Below, piece by piece: positions 9,044 to 19,033 of a stretch of DNA of 64,000 nucleotides. The notes under the pieces were generated by a model that saw only the letters and a program-made list of their open reading frames with translations, was not told the origin of the DNA and made no database searches. Position 1 is the first letter of the stretch. Every line of letters begins with the position of its first letter. Source of the DNA: Flavobacterium keumense (GTDB lineage Bacteria > Bacteroidota > Bacteroidia > Flavobacteriales > Flavobacteriaceae); the NCBI RefSeq assembly GCF_029866485.1, contig NZ_CP092332.1, forward strand, positions 1,922,001-1,986,000, in the 5' to 3' direction. Both the position numbers and the translations under genes were made by a program.

Positions 9044-9088
9044 TTATAATTATAACTTAAAACTATATTATTGTTAAAATACAAAACA

Positions 9089-10696
9089 CTAACTTAATGT
9101 TGGTCCTGCGCTAACTAATCGTTTTCCTTCTTCTGTATTGGTATATTGTTCAAAGTTTTTAATGTAACGGGCTGCTAGATCTTTTGCTCTACGCTCCCAT
9201 TCTGCTTTGTCTTGATACGTATCTCTTGGATCTAAAATACCATCGCTTACATTAGGTAAAACCGTTGGAATAGTTAAATTTAAGAACGGAATTGCTCGGG
9301 TTTCGGCTTCTTCAATTTCGCCACTAATAATGGCATCAATTATGGCTCTGGTATTTTTTAATGAAATTCGTTTACCTGTTCCATTCCATCCAGTGTTAAC
9401 CAAATAGGCTTTAGCACCGTGTTCTTTCATTTTCCCAATTAAGGTTTGAGAATAACGTGTTGGATGTAATGTCAAGAAAGCCTCTCCAAAAGCGGGTGAA
9501 AACGAAGGTACAGGTTCTGTGATTCCTCTTTCAGTACCGGCTAATTTTGAGGTATATCCGCATAAAAAGTGGTATTGTGCTTGATCATCATCCAAGATAG
9601 AAACTGGAGGCAATACTCCAAAAGCGTCTGCTGAAAGGTAAATTATTTTTTTTGCATGTCCCGCTTTTGAAGGCAATACAATTTTATTGATGTGATAAAT
9701 AGGATATGAAACTCTTGAGTTTTCAGTGATAGAATGGTCATAGTAATTAATTTCACCGTATTCATCTACAATTACATTTTCTAAAAGCGCATCCCTTTTG
9801 ATGGCTCTCCAAATGTCTGGTTCGTTTTTCTCTGATAAATCAATTACTTTAGCATAGCATCCACCTTCAAAATTGAACACTCCATTATCGTCCCAACCGT
9901 GTTCGTCATCTCCAATCAAATAGCGTTTTGGATCAGCTGAAAGAGTTGTTTTTCCAGTGCCTGAAAGACCAAAAAATATGGCTACATCTCCTTCTTCACC
10001 CACATTAGCAGAACAGTGCATAGAGGCCATTCCTTTAAGTGGTAAATAGTAGTTCATCATAGAGAACATTCCTTTTTTCATTTCGCCCCCATACCAAGTA
10101 CCTCCTATGAGTTGGATTTTTTCAGTAAGATTAAAGACAACAAAATTTTCAGAATTCAAACCGTGTTTTTGCCAATCGGGATTTGTAGTTTTAGAACCAT
10201 TCATAACAACAAAATCGGGTTCTCCAAAATTTTCTAATTCATATCCAGATGGTCTAATAAACATATTAGTTACAAAATGTGCCTGCCAAGCTACTTCCAT
10301 TACAAAACGAACCTTCAATCGGGTATCTGGATTGGTACCACAAAAAGCATCTACTACATATAATTTAGACGAAGTTGACAATTGTTTCAGCACTAATTTT
10401 TTTAAATCACGCCAAACGGATTGTGTAGTTGGGAAATTCACTTTATCATCCCAATAAATAGTATCTTTAGTTACATCATCTTTTACAATATATCGGTCTT
10501 TTGGTGAACGCCCCGTAAAAATTCCTGTTTTCACTGCTACCGCACCCGTATCGGTCAAAGCTCCTTTTTCAAATCCTTTTCTACGATGCGACATTTCATC
10601 TTGAAACAATTCTTCATAGGAAGGATTGTACGAAACTTCATGATATCCCGTAATTCCTAAATCGTGTAATTCTTGAATAATTCTGATGTTTTTCAT
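9089..10696 (-). CDS. pckA: Phosphoenolpyruvate carboxykinase (ATP)
   Basis: PckA converts oxaloacetate and ATP to PEP, CO2 and ADP, the entry to gluconeogenesis. The 535-aa protein is full length. It has the kinase-1a loop [15 protein letters not shown], the metal-binding [11 protein letters not shown], the GGxYAKxIDLS segment ([11 protein letters not shown]), the substrate loop [10 protein letters not shown] and the C-terminal [13 protein letters not shown]. It stands alone between the his promoter and the metal-efflux cluster. A TAATTTTG -7 element lies on the minus strand at 10734-10741. Confidence 0.98.
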   Translation of the reverse strand: MKNIRIIQELHDLGITGYHEVSYNPSYEELFQDEMSHRRKGFEKGALTDTGAVAVKTGIFTGRSPKDRYIVKDDVTKDTIYWDDKVNFPTTQSVWRDLKKLVLKQLSTSSKLYVVDAFCGTNPDTRLKVRFVMEVAWQAHFVTNMFIRPSGYELENFGEPDFVVMNGSKTTNPDWQKHGLNSENFVVFNLTEKIQLIGGTWYGGEMKKGMFSMMNYYLPLKGMASMHCSANVGEEGDVAIFFGLSGTGKTTLSADPKRYLIGDDEHGWDDNGVFNFEGGCYAKVIDLSEKNEPDIWRAIKRDALLENVIVDEYGEINYYDHSITENSRVSYPIYHINKIVLPSKAGHAKKIIYLSADAFGVLPPVSILDDDQAQYHFLCGYTSKLAGTERGITEPVPSFSPAFGEAFLTLHPTRYSQTLIGKMKEHGAKAYLVNTGWNGTGKRISLKNTRAIIDAIISGEIEEAETRAIPFLNLTIPTVLPNVSDGILDPRDTYQDKAEWERRAKDLAARYIKNFEQYTNTEEGKRLVSAGPTLS

Positions 10697-10911
10697 TTTG
10701 TATTGTATTTATAAAAGAGCATTTTACATACATCAAAATTACGGAAAATAAAATTACGAAATCGATATAGTTTACAATAATATAACAAGAAATATGTATT
10801 ATTGTTATTTTTATAACAAAAGCTATAAATATTTCTATTTGTCCTAATTAATCGATATTATTTTTTTTGATATAATAATAAATAAGCTAATTCGTAAAAA
10901 AATAATGCCCC

Positions 10912-11400
10912 CTATTTATCATGATCTATTACCTCTTTTTCAGTAGTTGTATTCTGAAAACCTTCTCTGATTTCGGTATGACGTATTTCTCCTCCTGAAG
11001 TCCCAACTTTTTGCACTAAAAAAAGACTCACAACTCCAATACCTACTATGCATAATGAAACTAATTTCTCTTTTGTATTCTTTTTAAAATTCAAATACAA
11101 AGCAATTATTGAAAGTAAACCTAGAACATACAAGAGTAGCACTAGCTTCTCTGCTATTTCTTCATGCTCGTGAATAATATCCCAGCCTACATTAGGCATA
11201 TCTTTAACTAATTCTTCTGCACCTTCTCCAGTCCCCATACTTAAGGCTCCAAATATAGCTGCAACAATAAATAGAACATACGAAGTATTTCTTACTGAAT
11301 GATTTTTCAAAATTAATCCTACAATTAAAATTCCAAGAGCTAAAATGGTCCCAATAATTGGAAAATGGTTTACTACCATGTGTAAATGTGCTTCATTCAT
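10912..11400 (-). CDS. DUF2231-like four-helix membrane protein at the end of the metal-efflux cluster
   Basis: This 162-aa protein has four hydrophobic segments (about 12-32, 40-58, 85-104 and 114-131) and a hydrophilic C-tail. The first helix begins HMVVNHFPIIGTIL, similar to the HFPI-start of DUF2231 membrane proteins. Histidines flank the helices (HLHMVVNH; IIHEHEE near 76-82), which could bind heme or metal. It follows the CzcB-type adaptor by 39 bases on the same strand. Its role in metal resistance is inferred from position only. Confidence 0.6.
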   Translation of the reverse strand: MNEAHLHMVVNHFPIIGTILALGILIVGLILKNHSVRNTSYVLFIVAAIFGALSMGTGEGAEELVKDMPNVGWDIIHEHEEIAEKLVLLLYVLGLLSIIALYLNFKKNTKEKLVSLCIVGIGVVSLFLVQKVGTSGGEIRHTEIREGFQNTTTEKEVIDHDK

Positions 11401-11439
11401 ATTTTCTAAATTTTAAGTTTATTATTAATCTATTATTTT

Positions 11440-12558
11440 TTAATTGGCTACATCGAAAGTGCCTTTAGTTAAAATCTTTGAAGAAGTGTTAATAATCCCA
11501 TTAGGAAGGATTTCAACAAAATCTTTATTCTTTTCTCCAATGGAAACCGCTACTTTTTTAAATGAATAGACCTTGTCTTTGACATTTTCTAATAAAAGTA
11601 CAAAATTTTTGTTGCTTTCTGTAATCAATGCTTCCGTAGGAATCGCTACTCCTTTTTTAGAATGTGTTACAATCTTTGCTTCAACAAACATTCCTGTTAG
11701 TAATTTCTGTTTTACAGATTCGTCTAAATGTCCGTGAACATTAATTGTCCTGTCATTTCCTTCTATTGATTTTCCAACTAAATGCACTTCTGCTGGAAAA
11801 ACTTCTTTTGATGCTTCTGGAACTGTAAAATTAATTTTCTGTCCCACTTTTACTTTTAAAATATCTTTCTCAAAAACCGCCAATTCTAAATGCAAATGGT
11901 TGGTATCTACAATTTCTAATATCACGTCTGATGGAGCAATATACATTCCTACATTAGCATTCATTACTACTATATCTCCTGTAATTGGTGACGAAATAGT
12001 AACGATAGAAGTTAATTTTCCTTTTTCTACATTGGCCGGATTAATTTTTAGTAAGAGTAATTTTTCTCTTAAACTTTGATAGATTCCTTTGGCTTTACGG
12101 TAATCGCTTTCGGCTTTTAAGTAATTTTTTTGCGAACTGATTTTTTCGTTGAACAATGTTTTTTGACGTTCGTATTCTGATTTTAGATAGTTAATTTGTT
12201 CGGCTACTTCCAAATAGTCTTTTTGAATATCTAAAAATTCGGTGCTTTCCAAAGTAACCAACGCTTGACCTTTATGTACTTTGTCTCCCACTAAGAGTGT
12301 AGTAGATTTTACATAACCACCAATAAAAGTAGTAACTTGAGCTCTGTTTTGTGGAGGCACATCAATTTTCCCAGAAGTAACAATACTTACCTCAAAATCT
12401 TGTTCTGTTGGATTTGCAATTTGCATTCCTCCCGATTTGAATTGCGTTTCAGTTACGTGAATTAAACCGTCTTCTTTAGTTGTTGGTGCTTCATTTTTAG
12501 TTTCTTTACACCCCATTAAAAGAGTAAGTAAAGCAAAAGTATGTAGTGTTTTTTTCAT
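11440..12558 (-). CDS. CzcB/CusB-type RND periplasmic adaptor lipoprotein
   Basis: This is a membrane-fusion subunit linking the inner-membrane pump to the outer-membrane channel. The N-terminus is a lipoprotein signal, with the lipobox cysteine in LLTLLMGCKE. The protein then shows the split lipoyl/barrel-sandwich half TFIGGYVKSTTLLVGDKVHKG, a coiled-coil hairpin (about 120-170), the second lipoyl half SPITGDIVVMNANVGMYIAP, and a beta-barrel domain. Length is 372 aa. It lies 9 bases after the pump gene, so they are surely co-transcribed. Confidence 0.92.
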   Translation of the reverse strand: MKKTLHTFALLTLLMGCKETKNEAPTTKEDGLIHVTETQFKSGGMQIANPTEQDFEVSIVTSGKIDVPPQNRAQVTTFIGGYVKSTTLLVGDKVHKGQALVTLESTEFLDIQKDYLEVAEQINYLKSEYERQKTLFNEKISSQKNYLKAESDYRKAKGIYQSLREKLLLLKINPANVEKGKLTSIVTISSPITGDIVVMNANVGMYIAPSDVILEIVDTNHLHLELAVFEKDILKVKVGQKINFTVPEASKEVFPAEVHLVGKSIEGNDRTINVHGHLDESVKQKLLTGMFVEAKIVTHSKKGVAIPTEALITESNKNFVLLLENVKDKVYSFKKVAVSIGEKNKDFVEILPNGIINTSSKILTKGTFDVAN

Positions 12559-12567
12559 AATAATAGA

Positions 12568-15500
12568 TTAAAAATTAGGGTAATACAATTCTAATTTGGT
12601 AGTGTTGTATTGTAACAATGTATCTAAATAATCAACTTGAATATTCGTTCCATTTTCTAAACTTTGAATGTATTGAAAAAAATCAATTTCTCCGTTCTTA
12701 TAGCTCAAATTAGCTACTTTGATAATTTCTTCAGATAATATTTTTCCGTATTGATTGTAGTAATTAATAGCCTCTTGGTACTTAATTAAATCATTTTTCT
12801 TCTGGTCAATATAACGCTCAATTTTTTGTGTTTCAGATTGTTTTTGTTGTTCCCAACTTTTCAAATCCAATTGTGCTACTTTAATTTTAGAAGTAGTTCC
12901 TGTAAATAAAATTGGCAAAGCAATCCCAACTTGAAATCCATATAATGATTGTGTTAACCCTGTATTTCTACCTTGGAAATAATCAATAGTAATATCTGGT
13001 AACCAATGTTGTTTTTGTAGGCTTAATTGTTTTTTATAATTTGTTGTAATATACTCTAAATAAGACAAATGAAGTTCTTTCACTGAACTATTTGCTAAAG
13101 TATTTAGCAGACTCATTTGGCTATTTGAAACTACCACTTTTTCTTCTGATTGAACTAACGAATTAAGCACTTCATATTGTGCTAATTTATCTTTTTCAAT
13201 TTGAGCTTTTTTGGTTTGAATTTGTCCTGATTTTGCTTGAGCCGTAATTTTTTCTAAATAATTAGTTTCACCCAATTCAAAACGGCGCTTACTTGCTTTA
13301 GAAAAATTTTGATACAAACTATCCAAATACATATAGCGTTTTTCCTGATTTTGGAGGTAAACAATATGTTCATATACTTTAGAAACAGCCAAAGTTAATT
13401 TGTTTTTTTGCAACTCAAATCGGGCTTTTTCTCTTTCATACTCTGAAGCAAGAAGGTTTTTCTTTGCACCATAAACCGTAGGAAACTCAAATCGTTGTTG
13501 TACTCCAAATACTCGTAATGGAGCGTTGTTTAGCGCTAAATTATTTTGGTCGTAACTGTAATATACATTGGTTTTATCAAAAGAATAGGCCGTTTGAATC
13601 GATTCTTTTAATTTTTCTAATTGTAATTGCGAAGCCTTGATTTCTTTATTATTTTCTAATGCTAAATTGACAATACGTTCTCGTTCTGAAGCCGTATTTT
13701 GTGCCATTATAACTGTAGAACTCAACAAGAATAGCAGTAGATAGGTTGATTTATGATGCATTTTAAATTTAGGTTTCTTAAACTCTTTTGGGTCAAACAC
13801 TTTAAAAAGAACTGGTAAAACAATCATTGTCAAAATTGTGGCTGTGAATAAACCTCCAATTACTACTGTTGCTAATGGACGTTGCACTTCGGCTCCTGCT
13901 GAAGAAGAAATAGCCATGGGCAAAAATCCTAATGCTGCCGCTGCCGCTGTTAATAATACAGGACGCAATCTATTGGTAGTACCTTTTACAATTAATTCAT
14001 CCATAGTATTCATTCCGTGGTGTTTGAGTTCTTTAAAATGTTCAATTAAAACGATTCCGTTTAAAACTGCAATTCCAAAAAGTGCAATAAAACCAACACC
14101 TGCTGAAATACTAAACGGCAAATCACGAATCCATAAAAATAAAATTCCTCCTACTGCCGAAAGCGGTATTGCCGAATACACCATTAAAGCATCTTTTATG
14201 GATCCAAATGCAAAATACAATAGAATAAATATTAAAAATAAGGCAATTGGCACTGCTATAAGTAATCGCGCTTTGGCACTTTGAAGGTTTTCAAATTGCC
14301 CACCATACTTCACATAATAGCCAGATGGAAGTTGAATTTTAGTATCAACAATTTTCTGAATATCTGTTACAACACTTTGTAAATCGCGATTCCTTACGTT
14401 AATTCCCACTACAATTCTACGATTGGTATTATCTCTCGAAATCTTTGCAGGACCCGTAGTATAATCAATAGTAGCCAATTCACTTAACGGAATTTGTTGA
14501 CCGTTTGGAGTCGACACATATAGGTTTTTCAAATCCTCAATATCGTGTCTATTCGTTTCATTAAGACGTACTACCATGTCAAAACGTTTTTCTCCCTCAA
14601 ATACATTGCCTACTGTTTTTCCAGCAAAACTTAAAGCAATCATTTCGTTCAAATCAGCAATATTCAATCCATAACGTGCAATTTTAGAACGATCGTATTG
14701 CACAAACATTTGAGGTAAACCCTCTGTTTTTTCTATAATGATGTCAGATGCTCCTTCCACATTCTTAATAGCACTTTCTATTTCGTGTGCTTTTTGTGCC
14801 AAAATTTCTAGATTTTCTCCAAAAATCTTTACTGCCAAATCCGACCGTGTCCCGGAAACTAATTCGTTAAAACGCATTTCGATGGGTTGTGTAAATTCAA
14901 TTTCCATATTCGGAATTTGAGTTTCGACCGCCTTTTTGATTTTATCAGCCAATTCATCTTTGGATTTCGCTGACACCCATTCTGATTTAGGTTTTAGTTT
15001 TACAATAACATCGCTTTCTTCCATAGACATTGGGTCAGTTGGGACTTCGGCAGCACCAATTCTACTAACTACTTGATCTACTTCTGGGAAATTTTTCAAG
15101 ATGATTTTTTCAATTTTGGTGGTCGTTGCGATTGTTTTTGTTAAAGAAGTACCAGTTTTTAAAACAGGCTGGATAACAAAGTCACCTTCGTCTAAGGTGG
15201 GTATAAATTCTCCTCCCATAGTAGAGAACAATACGATTGCGAAAACTAAAAGACCAAATGCCCCGTACAATACTTTTTTAGTATTGGTTAAAGCCCAAGT
15301 AATAATGGGCAAGTACCATGAATTTAGTTTCAAAATCAATTTGCTTGCAAAAGAATCAGCACTTTCTTCTTTCGGTTTTAAAAATAATGAAGAAACTACT
15401 GGAACATACGTAAAACAAAAAAGCATGGCTCCAACTAAGGCAAAACTAAAGGTCATGGCCATAGGTTTGAACATCTTTCCTTCTATTCCAGATAAAGACA

Positions 15501-16902
15501 AAATAGGTATGAAAACGATCAAAATTATCAACTGTCCAAAAACAGCCGAGTTCATCATTTTAGAGGCACTTTTAAAAGTAATTTGGTCAATTTGTAGTTG
15601 ACGTTCTTCTTTTGAAAGAGTTGTCAAATGTGCTGATTTGTGAACGATTTGAAAAGCAATAAATTCAACAATAATTACCGTGCCATCGATAATAATTCCA
15701 AAATCAATAGCTCCTAAACTCATCAAATTGGCATCAATATCAAAAATATTCATTAAGGAAATAGCAAATAATAAACAAAGTGGTATAACGGATGCCACCA
15801 CTAAGCCTGAACGCCAATTCCCTAATAACAAAACCACTACAAAAATTACAATTAAGCACCCTAGAATTAAATTCTCCGCCACTGTAAAAGTCGTTTTTCC
15901 TACCAATTCACTTCGTTCCAAAAATCCGTTGATATACACGCCTTCTGGTAAATGTTTTTGGATTTCGGCTACTCTATTTTTAACATCAGCAATCACTTGT
16001 TTAGAATTTCCTCCTTTTAACATCATTACTTGTCCTAATACTTTCTCCCCTTCTCCATTACCAGTAATAGCTCCAAATCGGTTAGCGTGGCCAAAGTTTA
16101 CTGTTGCAATATTTTTAATATATACCGGTGTTCCATTGGTGTTTTTTACTACGATATTTTCAATATCTTCTAATGATTTTACTTTTCCTTCACCACGAAT
16201 GAAATAACTTTGATTTACTTTCTCAATATAAGCTCCTCCTGCTATACTATTGTTTTTTTCTAAAGCAGTAAATACATCGCTCATGCTAATGTTTATCGCT
16301 TTTAAGCTGGCTGGACTAATCGCAATTTCATATTGTTTTAAATAACCTCCCCAAGTATTAATTTCAACTACTCCTTTAATTCCAGACAATTGACGTTTCA
16401 CAACCCAATCTTGAATAGTTCTTAAATCAGTAACCGAATAATTGGCTTTAAATTCAGGTTTAACTTCTAAGGTATATTGGTATATTTCTCCTAAACCTGT
16501 TGTAATAGGTCCCATCTCAGGCGTACCAAAACCTTCTGGAATTTTTTCAGAAGCCGATTTTATTTTCTCGGCAATTAATTGTCTTGGTAAATAAGTTCCT
16601 AAATTGTCTTCAAAAACAATCGTTACCACTGACAACCCAAATTTTGAAATTGAACGAATTTCTTTCACACCTGGTAAATTGGCCATTTCTATCTCTACAG
16701 GATAGGTAATAAATTGCTCAATATCTTGCGTGGAAAGATTGCGAGATGTCGTAATAACTTGAACTTGATTATTGGTTACATCGGGGACAGCTCCAATTGA
16801 GATTTGGAATAAAGAGAAAATTCCAAAACCAAATATTCCAAGAGTGAATAGTAATACTATTAATTTGTTTTTTAAACTAAAAGCTATGATTTTCTCGAGC
16901 AT
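12568..16902 (-). CDS. CzcA/CusA-family heavy-metal RND pump fused to a TolC-like outer-membrane channel
   Basis: The protein is 1444 aa. Residues 1 to about 1040 are a complete heavy-metal RND proton antiporter: an N-terminal helix, two periplasmic loops and twelve membrane helices. TM4 reads DFGIIIDGTVIIVEF, the D...D...E signature of the divalent-cation (Zn/Co/Cd/Ni) branch rather than the Cu/Ag branch. RLRPVLLTAAAAALGFLPMA is the usual motif after TM10. Residues 1048-1068 form a signal-peptide-like segment (MHHK, hydrophobic, VIMAQ), and residues 1070-1444 are a helical CusC/TolC-type channel (long coiled coils, YQEAINYYNQYGKILSEE). No stop or frameshift separates the halves. Such fusions occur in Bacteroidetes; how one chain spans both membranes is unclear. 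Confidence 0.93.
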   Translation of the reverse strand: MLEKIIAFSLKNKLIVLLFTLGIFGFGIFSLFQISIGAVPDVTNNQVQVITTSRNLSTQDIEQFITYPVEIEMANLPGVKEIRSISKFGLSVVTIVFEDNLGTYLPRQLIAEKIKSASEKIPEGFGTPEMGPITTGLGEIYQYTLEVKPEFKANYSVTDLRTIQDWVVKRQLSGIKGVVEINTWGGYLKQYEIAISPASLKAINISMSDVFTALEKNNSIAGGAYIEKVNQSYFIRGEGKVKSLEDIENIVVKNTNGTPVYIKNIATVNFGHANRFGAITGNGEGEKVLGQVMMLKGGNSKQVIADVKNRVAEIQKHLPEGVYINGFLERSELVGKTTFTVAENLILGCLIVIFVVVLLLGNWRSGLVVASVIPLCLLFAISLMNIFDIDANLMSLGAIDFGIIIDGTVIIVEFIAFQIVHKSAHLTTLSKEERQLQIDQITFKSASKMMNSAVFGQLIILIVFIPILSLSGIEGKMFKPMAMTFSFALVGAMLFCFTYVPVVSSLFLKPKEESADSFASKLILKLNSWYLPIITWALTNTKKVLYGAFGLLVFAIVLFSTMGGEFIPTLDEGDFVIQPVLKTGTSLTKTIATTTKIEKIILKNFPEVDQVVSRIGAAEVPTDPMSMEESDVIVKLKPKSEWVSAKSKDELADKIKKAVETQIPNMEIEFTQPIEMRFNELVSGTRSDLAVKIFGENLEILAQKAHEIESAIKNVEGASDIIIEKTEGLPQMFVQYDRSKIARYGLNIADLNEMIALSFAGKTVGNVFEGEKRFDMVVRLNETNRHDIEDLKNLYVSTPNGQQIPLSELATIDYTTGPAKISRDNTNRRIVVGINVRNRDLQSVVTDIQKIVDTKIQLPSGYYVKYGGQFENLQSAKARLLIAVPIALFLIFILLYFAFGSIKDALMVYSAIPLSAVGGILFLWIRDLPFSISAGVGFIALFGIAVLNGIVLIEHFKELKHHGMNTMDELIVKGTTNRLRPVLLTAAAAALGFLPMAISSSAGAEVQRPLATVVIGGLFTATILTMIVLPVLFKVFDPKEFKKPKFKMHHKSTYLLLFLLSSTVIMAQNTASERERIVNLALENNKEIKASQLQLEKLKESIQTAYSFDKTNVYYSYDQNNLALNNAPLRVFGVQQRFEFPTVYGAKKNLLASEYEREKARFELQKNKLTLAVSKVYEHIVYLQNQEKRYMYLDSLYQNFSKASKRRFELGETNYLEKITAQAKSGQIQTKKAQIEKDKLAQYEVLNSLVQSEEKVVVSNSQMSLLNTLANSSVKELHLSYLEYITTNYKKQLSLQKQHWLPDITIDYFQGRNTGLTQSLYGFQVGIALPILFTGTTSKIKVAQLDLKSWEQQKQSETQKIERYIDQKKNDLIKYQEAINYYNQYGKILSEEIIKVANLSYKNGEIDFFQYIQSLENGTNIQVDYLDTLLQYNTTKLELYYPNF

Positions 16903-16925
16903 TGTATACTTTTATTTATAAGTCA

Positions 16926-16933
16926 CAAAAATA
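16926..16933 (-). promoter_or_regulatory. Candidate -7 element upstream of the RND pump gene
   Basis: TATTTTTG on the minus strand fits TAnnTTTG, 24 bases before the czcA-like ATG at 16902. No TTG lies at the proper -33 distance; instead the direct repeat at 16955-16971 sits there, as expected for an activator-dependent promoter. Confidence 0.5.
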
Positions 16934-16954
16934 ACATATAAATATAGCTCTTTT

Positions 16955-16971
16955 CTTAAGAATTACTTAAG
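16955..16971. promoter_or_regulatory. Candidate response-regulator box 2 (TTAAG-N6-TTAAG)
   Basis: The plus strand reads cTTAAGaattacTTAAG, two pentamers with an 11-base period, the half-site spacing typical of OmpR/PhoB-family regulators. It overlaps the stop codon of the sensor kinase and lies just upstream of the -7 element for the RND pump. A matching site with the same period and shared AC before the second half occurs at 22231-22247 ahead of the first gene of the cluster. Confidence 0.5.
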
Positions 16972-18359
16972 TCTTTACTTAGAAACGATAAGTTAACTTG
17001 GGTACCAATATTTTCTTCACTAGTTATTTTTACTTCAATTGAAAGCAAAGAACACAATCGTTGTACTATAGACAACCCAATTCCAACCCCCTTTATATCT
17101 GGTGAAATTGTAATTGCGTTAGAACGGAAAAAGGGTTGAAATACTTTTTCTAAATCGGCCTTAGGTATTCCAATACCTGAGTCAGAAATGGTACATTCTA
17201 TTAGATGTAAATTTTGCCTCAGTTCAATTTCAATTACTCCATTTTCTTTAGAATATTTTAGCGCATTTGAAATTAAGTTATTGATAATTATAGCAAGTAA
17301 ATGCTGATCTGATTCACAATAAAAATCATCTTTAAACAAAGTTGTTATAGTAATTCCTTTTGATTCGATTAAAACGGACTGTCTTGCTATGACTTCCAAA
17401 AATAAAGCATTCAAATAGACCGACTCAATTTTTAGGGATTGTTTTTCATTTTCGTACCGTGCTAACAACAATAATTGATCAACTAGATGGTTGAGATGAT
17501 TGACCTCAGTAATGCAAAAATTAATTTTATCTTCATACTCTTGGGGCGTTCTTGGCTTTCTGGTTAAAACCTCCAAAGTTCCTTTTATAACCGTTAAGGG
17601 AGTTCTTAACTCATGAGATGCATCAGAGGTAAATTGTTTCTCGCGTTCAATTGCATTCTCTAAACGATCCAATAAATTATTAATTGTTTTTGATAAAACA
17701 TACAATTCATCTTTTGTTTTTGGTAATACTATTCGCGACTTTAAATTGTCTTTAGTGATAGCATCAGAAGTTGTCATTATAGTATTGATGGGTTTAATAC
17801 TTCTTCCTGCAATGATTCGTGCAATTAAAAACAAAACCCCTAAAATAGAAGGATATGCAATTAATAATACTTCTAATAAATCACGAAGAACCATTTGGGC
17901 ATTTTCTAATGACATGGCTACCATTACATATCCTACAATACTTTTTTCTTGATAAATAGGTAATTGTGTTTGGCGAATCAATTTTCCGTCTAATTTATAA
18001 TCATACAATTGACCTGAAGAAATTTGAGAATTAAATCTAAGATTACTACGTTTCAAATTGGGTGACTTTTCAACTAATTTTTTGTTTTCATCGATAAACT
18101 GAACAAAAACAGGATTCACATCTATGGTATTGTGTTCTCTTTCTAGCCATTCATTCTTATGAAGTAAATGAAAATCATTATTATTAACGGAAATCTCCGT
18201 TAAATGTTTGGCCGATTCTGATTGTATATCATCACTGATATGACTATAAACACTGAACCGTACACTAAAATAGATAACAAAAAAAACAACTGCAATCAGC
18301 AAAGCAGTGGTAATAATATAATGTGATGCGATTCGATTTTTAAAAGAAAGTTGTTGCAT
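16956..18359 (-). CDS. Sensor histidine kinase of the metal-efflux cluster
   Basis: A 467-aa membrane kinase. TM1 is at about 16-36, followed by a periplasmic sensor region (about 40-160), TM2 (about 163-183), a HAMP linker (SIKPINTIM) and a HisKA domain with the phospho-accepting H249 in TSDASHELRTPLTVIKG. The HATPase_c domain follows, with N-box IINNLISNALKYS and G-boxes DSGIGIP and KGVGIGLSIVQRL. Architecture and position match CusS/CzcS-type metal sensors. The periplasmic part has a few histidines, but no ligand can be assigned. It starts 3 bases after the regulator gene. Confidence 0.93.
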   Translation of the reverse strand: MQQLSFKNRIASHYIITTALLIAVVFFVIYFSVRFSVYSHISDDIQSESAKHLTEISVNNNDFHLLHKNEWLEREHNTIDVNPVFVQFIDENKKLVEKSPNLKRSNLRFNSQISSGQLYDYKLDGKLIRQTQLPIYQEKSIVGYVMVAMSLENAQMVLRDLLEVLLIAYPSILGVLFLIARIIAGRSIKPINTIMTTSDAITKDNLKSRIVLPKTKDELYVLSKTINNLLDRLENAIEREKQFTSDASHELRTPLTVIKGTLEVLTRKPRTPQEYEDKINFCITEVNHLNHLVDQLLLLARYENEKQSLKIESVYLNALFLEVIARQSVLIESKGITITTLFKDDFYCESDQHLLAIIINNLISNALKYSKENGVIEIELRQNLHLIECTISDSGIGIPKADLEKVFQPFFRSNAITISPDIKGVGIGLSIVQRLCSLLSIEVKITSEENIGTQVNLSFLSKDLSNS

Positions 18360-18362
18360 AAA

Positions 18363-19022
18363 TTAGTCATTTGCGATGTATCCTACTCCACGAATAGTTT
18401 TGATACAATCTTCTTCTTTTTTTATATTTAATTTCTTGCGAATGGAATTCATAAAAACATCGATTACTCCTGTGTCGTAGTCAAAATGAATGTCCCAAAC
18501 CTCTTCTATTATTTGGGTCCGTGTACAAACTTTTCCTTTATTTTTAACTAAATAACATAGCAATTCAAATTCACGATGCGTCAAAGTTACTTCTTGATTG
18601 TTAACATAAACCAAACGATTACTGAGATTTATTTCGATGCTACCTAAATTTAAAACCTGTGTTTCTTGATTTCGAAAATGAATTTTAATTCGTGCTACTA
18701 ATTCATCAAAACTAAATGGTTTTTTAACATAGTCATTAGCACCTGCCTGAAGACCTTCAATAGTTTCTTGAACGGTATCCTTTGCGGTCAAAAAAATAAT
18801 AGGTGTAGTTTTATTTTTTTTACGAAATTCTCTACAAACCTCAATACCAGTTATTTTGGGCAACATCCAGTCCAATAAAACTAAATCGAAATTATTTTCT
18901 AAAAGTAGTTGTAAAGCTGCCTCTCCATTTGATGCAGTAGTAATACTATAACCCTCCTCTTCCAATCCTTGCTGTAAGAATTGAATGATTCCAACTTCAT
19001 CTTCTACAAGTAATATGCGCAT
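18363..19022 (-). CDS. OmpR-family response regulator of the metal-efflux cluster
   Basis: A 219-aa regulator. The receiver domain (1-115) has acidic pocket E7-D8, phospho-acceptor D51 in LVLLDWMLPKITG and the conserved lysine in VKKPFSFDEL. The winged-helix DNA-binding domain (about 125-219) has LTHREFELLCYLVKNKG and the typical end IKTIRGVGYIAND. It is the partner of the kinase immediately downstream and resembles CusR/CzcR. It lies 11 bases after the DUF3570 gene in the same transcription unit. The TTAAG-N6-TTAAG repeats at 16955 and 22231 are its likely targets. Confidence 0.95.
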   Translation of the reverse strand: MRILLVEDEVGIIQFLQQGLEEEGYSITTASNGEAALQLLLENNFDLVLLDWMLPKITGIEVCREFRKKNKTTPIIFLTAKDTVQETIEGLQAGANDYVKKPFSFDELVARIKIHFRNQETQVLNLGSIEINLSNRLVYVNNQEVTLTHREFELLCYLVKNKGKVCTRTQIIEEVWDIHFDYDTGVIDVFMNSIRKKLNIKKEEDCIKTIRGVGYIAND

Positions 19023-19033
19023 TATAAAAATAT

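Noticed and set aside
13838..16207. Several plus-strand open frames opposite the RND pump gene
   Set aside because: They are antisense shadows of a long conserved gene in AT-rich DNA; the translations have no recognisable domains.
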